NCBI GenBank assembly: GCA_030670615.1
Contig: DAOVBJ010000057.1
Span: forward strand, 1 to 6,326
Length of the DNA stretch: 6,326 bases
Reading direction: 5' to 3'
Origin: Candidatus Bathyarchaeota archaeon
Lineage (GTDB): Archaea > Thermoproteota > Bathyarchaeia > RBG-16-48-13 > GCA-020355125
Shown: piece after piece, positions 4,843 through 6,326 of the stretch
How the letters are laid out: each line of letters starts with the position of its first letter
How positions within the stretch are numbered: position 1 is the first letter of the stretch
Made by a program: the position numbers and the translations under genes
The notes under the pieces: generated by a model
Seen by the model: the letters and a program-made list of their open reading frames with translations, nothing else
Databases searched by the model: none
Told to the model about the DNA's origin: nothing

Positions 4843-4850
4843 AATATACA
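4843..4850 (-). promoter_or_regulatory. Candidate TATA-like box for the epimerase
   Basis: The reverse strand reads TGTATATT. With archaeal spacing, transcription would start near 4820, giving a ~45-nt leader that carries the GAGGTGA site. It is weak on sequence alone. The remaining divergent spacer up to 5016 holds another AT-rich TAATATAC at 4901-4908, but no clear promoter close to the kinase. Confidence 0.22.
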
Positions 4851-5016
4851 CGCAAGAGATTGAACAGAAACTGGATAACCTGATATTATGAATAACAGAT
4901 TAATATACGACCGGGCCCGATGAATCCCTATGATAGCGGCATTAGCCTCCCTTCCATAGGCTTCGCAAAGACCTTAGCCCTTATGCTATTCCGAACACTT
5001 TGGACGCTGAACCCTT

Positions 5017-5985
5017 ATGACGGATACGAATCTTGACTCCTGGCTTGACCTCTTCCACAAGCAGGGGATCCACCCGAGACAGATCGCGATTCTTCAGACC
5101 ATCGACGTCGGCTACAACTCCACAGTATACCTCCTTTCCCTCGATGGCATGGAGTACGCCGTGAAGATGTACGCGGAGCGGTTTAATGGAACTGACGTGT
5201 GCCTTCATGAACGTAGCCAGACTCTGAAGGCGCGAACCTCGATTCCAGACGCCGTGCCCCACATCTATTTTTATTCCACACACACCGACAATGGGTTCCA
5301 TCGGGAAATTCTTGTAATGGAACGCGTGTTCGGCGTCCCCCTCACCCACGACGTTTTCGACGACCATGTCTTCGATGAACTGGTTACGGTGTTGAAGCGG
5401 CTGCATCGCACTGAAGCACGTACAGGCCCCGCGTTAGATGAGCGCGTGCGATTAGTCCACTGCCGCGAGGTTCTTTTACAATTCTTGCAGGACGACGCGG
5501 TTCTCGCGTCGGAGAGGGTGGCCAATCACTTCGATGCGTTGCAGCGGTATTACTTGGAACGGGAAGAGATCTTCCGGCGTCCACGGACGATCATCCATGG
5601 AGATCTCTGGTGGGACAATATTCTCGTCGATGACGGGCGTATACGCCTTATCGACTGGTTGGAGTCGAGTGAACAGGAGTATTGTCGGGACCTCGCCCAA
5701 TTCAAGATTGGAGTGCTCAACGAGGTGTTAGATGTCGCGAGCAGTCAACGCTTCTTCGAGAAGCTCGTGAATGCCTACAGAGAAGAGTTTGAGGACAAAA
5801 CTATTTTCGAGCGAATCCGCTACTACCTCCCTATATTGTTCCTGGAGGAAGCGTTTTACATTCCCTTCACGTTTTTTCCGTGGGAGATTAAGTATCGTGA
5901 GGATGCGGAAGCCTTTCGAAGGCGCTTCGTCGACTACTATGAACGATCCGAATCATTCTTCAAACATGTGCAAAAACCTTCTTAA
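5017..5985 (+). CDS. Aminoglycoside phosphotransferase/choline-kinase-family small-molecule kinase
   Basis: 322 aa from ATG 5017-5019; an in-frame TGA at 5008-5010 fixes this as the first possible start. No Shine-Dalgarno is visible, so a leaderless transcript is possible. The N-lobe carries a nucleotide loop (VGYNSTVYLL, 31-40) and the ATP-binding Lys50 in YAVKMY. The hinge is around ILVMERVFG (98-106). The catalytic loop HGDLWWDN (194-201) has the base Asp196 and Asn201, and IDW (212-214) supplies the Mg-binding Asp213. A helical C-terminal extension rich in Phe and Tyr (RYYLPILFLEEAFYIPFTFF) is probably a substrate lid or packing element. Known members phosphorylate hydroxyls of aminoglycosides, choline, homoserine, sugars and similar metabolites; the substrate here is unknown and resistance should not be assumed. 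Its divergent pairing with a sugar-type epimerase suggests nucleotide-sugar or sugar metabolism (inference). It is complete, with no lesion seen. Confidence 0.88.
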   Translation: MTDTNLDSWLDLFHKQGIHPRQIAILQTIDVGYNSTVYLLSLDGMEYAVKMYAERFNGTDVCLHERSQTLKARTSIPDAVPHIYFYSTHTDNGFHREILVMERVFGVPLTHDVFDDHVFDELVTVLKRLHRTEARTGPALDERVRLVHCREVLLQFLQDDAVLASERVANHFDALQRYYLEREEIFRRPRTIIHGDLWWDNILVDDGRIRLIDWLESSEQEYCRDLAQFKIGVLNEVLDVASSQRFFEKLVNAYREEFEDKTIFERIRYYLPILFLEEAFYIPFTFFPWEIKYREDAEAFRRRFVDYYERSESFFKHVQKPS

Positions 5986-6099
5986 CATGGTATACAATGG
6001 TGCCGTGTTTCTGTTACAGGGGACGGTTAGCCTAGAGGGTATTCAAGAGGGTTTTCCTCCGTCAGCTCACGAAGCTTCAGGACAGGGATTGAGCGACAG
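5986..6099. other. Gap after the kinase
   Basis: Nothing convincing is present. A 38-codon forward frame starts at ATG 5987 directly after the kinase stop, without a ribosome-binding site, and runs into the TAGC motif. A 4-bp GAGG/CCTC hairpin at 6047-6059 is too weak to call a terminator. Confidence 0.35.
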
Positions 6100-6104
6100 C
6101 TAGC
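6095..6104. repeat. GACAGCTAGC motif
   Basis: It shares GACAGCTAG with 786-794 and ACAGCTAG with 2311 and 2447. It contains GCTAGC (6099-6104), inside which the reverse ORF 6100-6255 ends. It lies about 110 bp after the kinase stop, between the two converging frames. Confidence 0.45.
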
Positions 6105-6255
6105 CTGGTGGCTGCTTAAACTTTAATAATTCTAAAACTATGGATCCTATCCATTCAACGTTTTCTGGGGGGTGTTTGATCGACTGAATGTACCGAATTG
6201 ACCTGATGTCATCTTCCTTCGGGAGTATGTCTTCGTTTTTTAGCTGACTCCACAT
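6100..6255 (-). CDS. Small 51-aa hypothetical protein, probably leaderless
   Basis: ATG 6253-6255 to TAG 6100-6102. The peptide starts MWSQLKNEDILPKEDD, continues RSIRYIQSIKHPPENVEW and ends IGSIVLELLKFKQPPG. It is charged and mostly helical, with protein-like composition and no transmembrane segment. There is no ribosome-binding site, but the reverse-strand box TATAAAA is centred about 30 bp before the ATG, the spacing expected for a leaderless archaeal mRNA. An in-frame TAA lies three codons upstream of the ATG, so the start is well bounded. The stop is within a GCTAGC motif. I do not recognise a family. Confidence 0.42.
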   Translation of the reverse strand: MWSQLKNEDILPKEDDIRSIRYIQSIKHPPENVEWIGSIVLELLKFKQPPG

Positions 6256-6279
6256 TTCATTTTACACTTTTTCAATCTG

Positions 6280-6288
6280 AGTTTTATA
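6280..6288 (-). promoter_or_regulatory. TATA-like box for the 51-aa ORF
   Basis: The reverse strand reads TATAAAACT. Its centre is about 30 bp upstream of ATG 6255, so transcription would begin within a few bases of the start codon. It overlaps the edge of the TAGC motif at 6287. Confidence 0.35.
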
Positions 6289-6304
6289 GCTAGAGCAGGC
6301 TAGC
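6287..6304. repeat. TAGC-type motif pair near the window edge
   Basis: TAGCTAGAGC is followed by AGGCTAGC. Forward TAG stops begin at 6287, 6291 and 6301, one in each forward frame. One GCTAGC hexamer lies at 6299-6304. Confidence 0.45.
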
Positions 6305-6326
6305 TTCGAATGAGTTGGGCTGCTAT

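Noticed and set aside
3832..4883. Forward-strand ORFs opposite the epimerase (3923-4354, 4386-4883 and a shorter one).
   Set aside because: They are antisense to a gene with clear family motifs and have shadow-like composition with no recognisable domain.
4912..4919. CGGGCCCG palindrome in the divergent spacer.
   Set aside because: Only 8 bp, no second copy, and no relation to a promoter element that I can see.
4981..5700. Reverse-strand ORFs opposite the kinase (4981-5406, 5271-5525, 5384-5584, 5476-5700).
   Set aside because: They overlap the kinase catalytic region in antisense; the kinase motifs are decisive.
5987..6103. 38-codon forward frame directly after the kinase stop (MVYNGAVFLLQG start).
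   Set aside because: No ribosome-binding site, no recognisable family, and it ends only because the TAGC motif stops every frame.
1..6326. Search by eye for CRISPR repeats, tRNA or rRNA genes, transposase ORFs and terminal inverted repeats.
   Set aside because: No regularly spaced long repeats, no cloverleaf-like segment with a CCA-type end, and no transposase motif was found.

Overview
The window reads as an accessory or mobile-type region of a prokaryotic chromosome or large element. It has mid-range GC and unusually wide gene-poor gaps (531-1181, 2232-2460, 3437-3784, 4775-5016, 5986-6326). No rRNA, tRNA, CRISPR array or complete insertion sequence is visible. An archaeon is slightly favoured. 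One small gene has a TATA-like box at leaderless spacing from its ATG, and another gene has a GAGGTGA ribosome-binding site, which both domains can use. This assignment is tentative.

Layout. 2-283 (+) is the 3' end of an unrecognised gene. It converges on a small reverse-strand gene (315-530) whose product looks like the beta-rich linker domain of LysM or peptidoglycan-binding proteins seen around contractile injection systems. About 650 bp without a convincing gene follow. Then comes a long forward gene (1182-2231). Its first ~240 residues resemble a phage-tail or contractile-injection-type tail protein, and its last ~100 residues are a different small conserved domain. Converging on it is a reverse-strand papain-like/C39-like cysteine protease (2461-3093). 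The protease's peptidoglycan-binding N-terminal half (3094-~3553) is broken by several single-base frameshifts. A doubtful small ORF lies at 3538-3726. Next are a reverse-strand NAD-dependent epimerase/dehydratase (3785-4774) and, divergent from it, an aminoglycoside-phosphotransferase/choline-kinase-like small-molecule kinase (5017-5985). A short unlisted reverse ORF (6100-6255) closes the window.

The most striking signal is a family of short palindromic TAGC-repeat motifs. There are ten GCTAGC hexamers in 6.3 kb, and none lies inside the body of a confident gene. Their 4-base period against the 3-base codon, plus their palindromic symmetry, puts stop codons into many or all of the six frames. 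Copies sit at, or directly after, the stop codons of the tail-like gene, the protease, the epimerase and the small 6100-6255 ORF. They behave like natural all-frame translation stops or cassette boundaries.

How the genes may work together: the tail-like protein, the LysM-linker-like fragment and the peptidoglycan-binding protease fit a decayed or minimal phage-tail/contractile-injection locus with an enzyme cargo. The epimerase and kinase form a separate divergent pair for nucleotide-sugar or small-metabolite chemistry. Both links are inference from domain resemblance and proximity.
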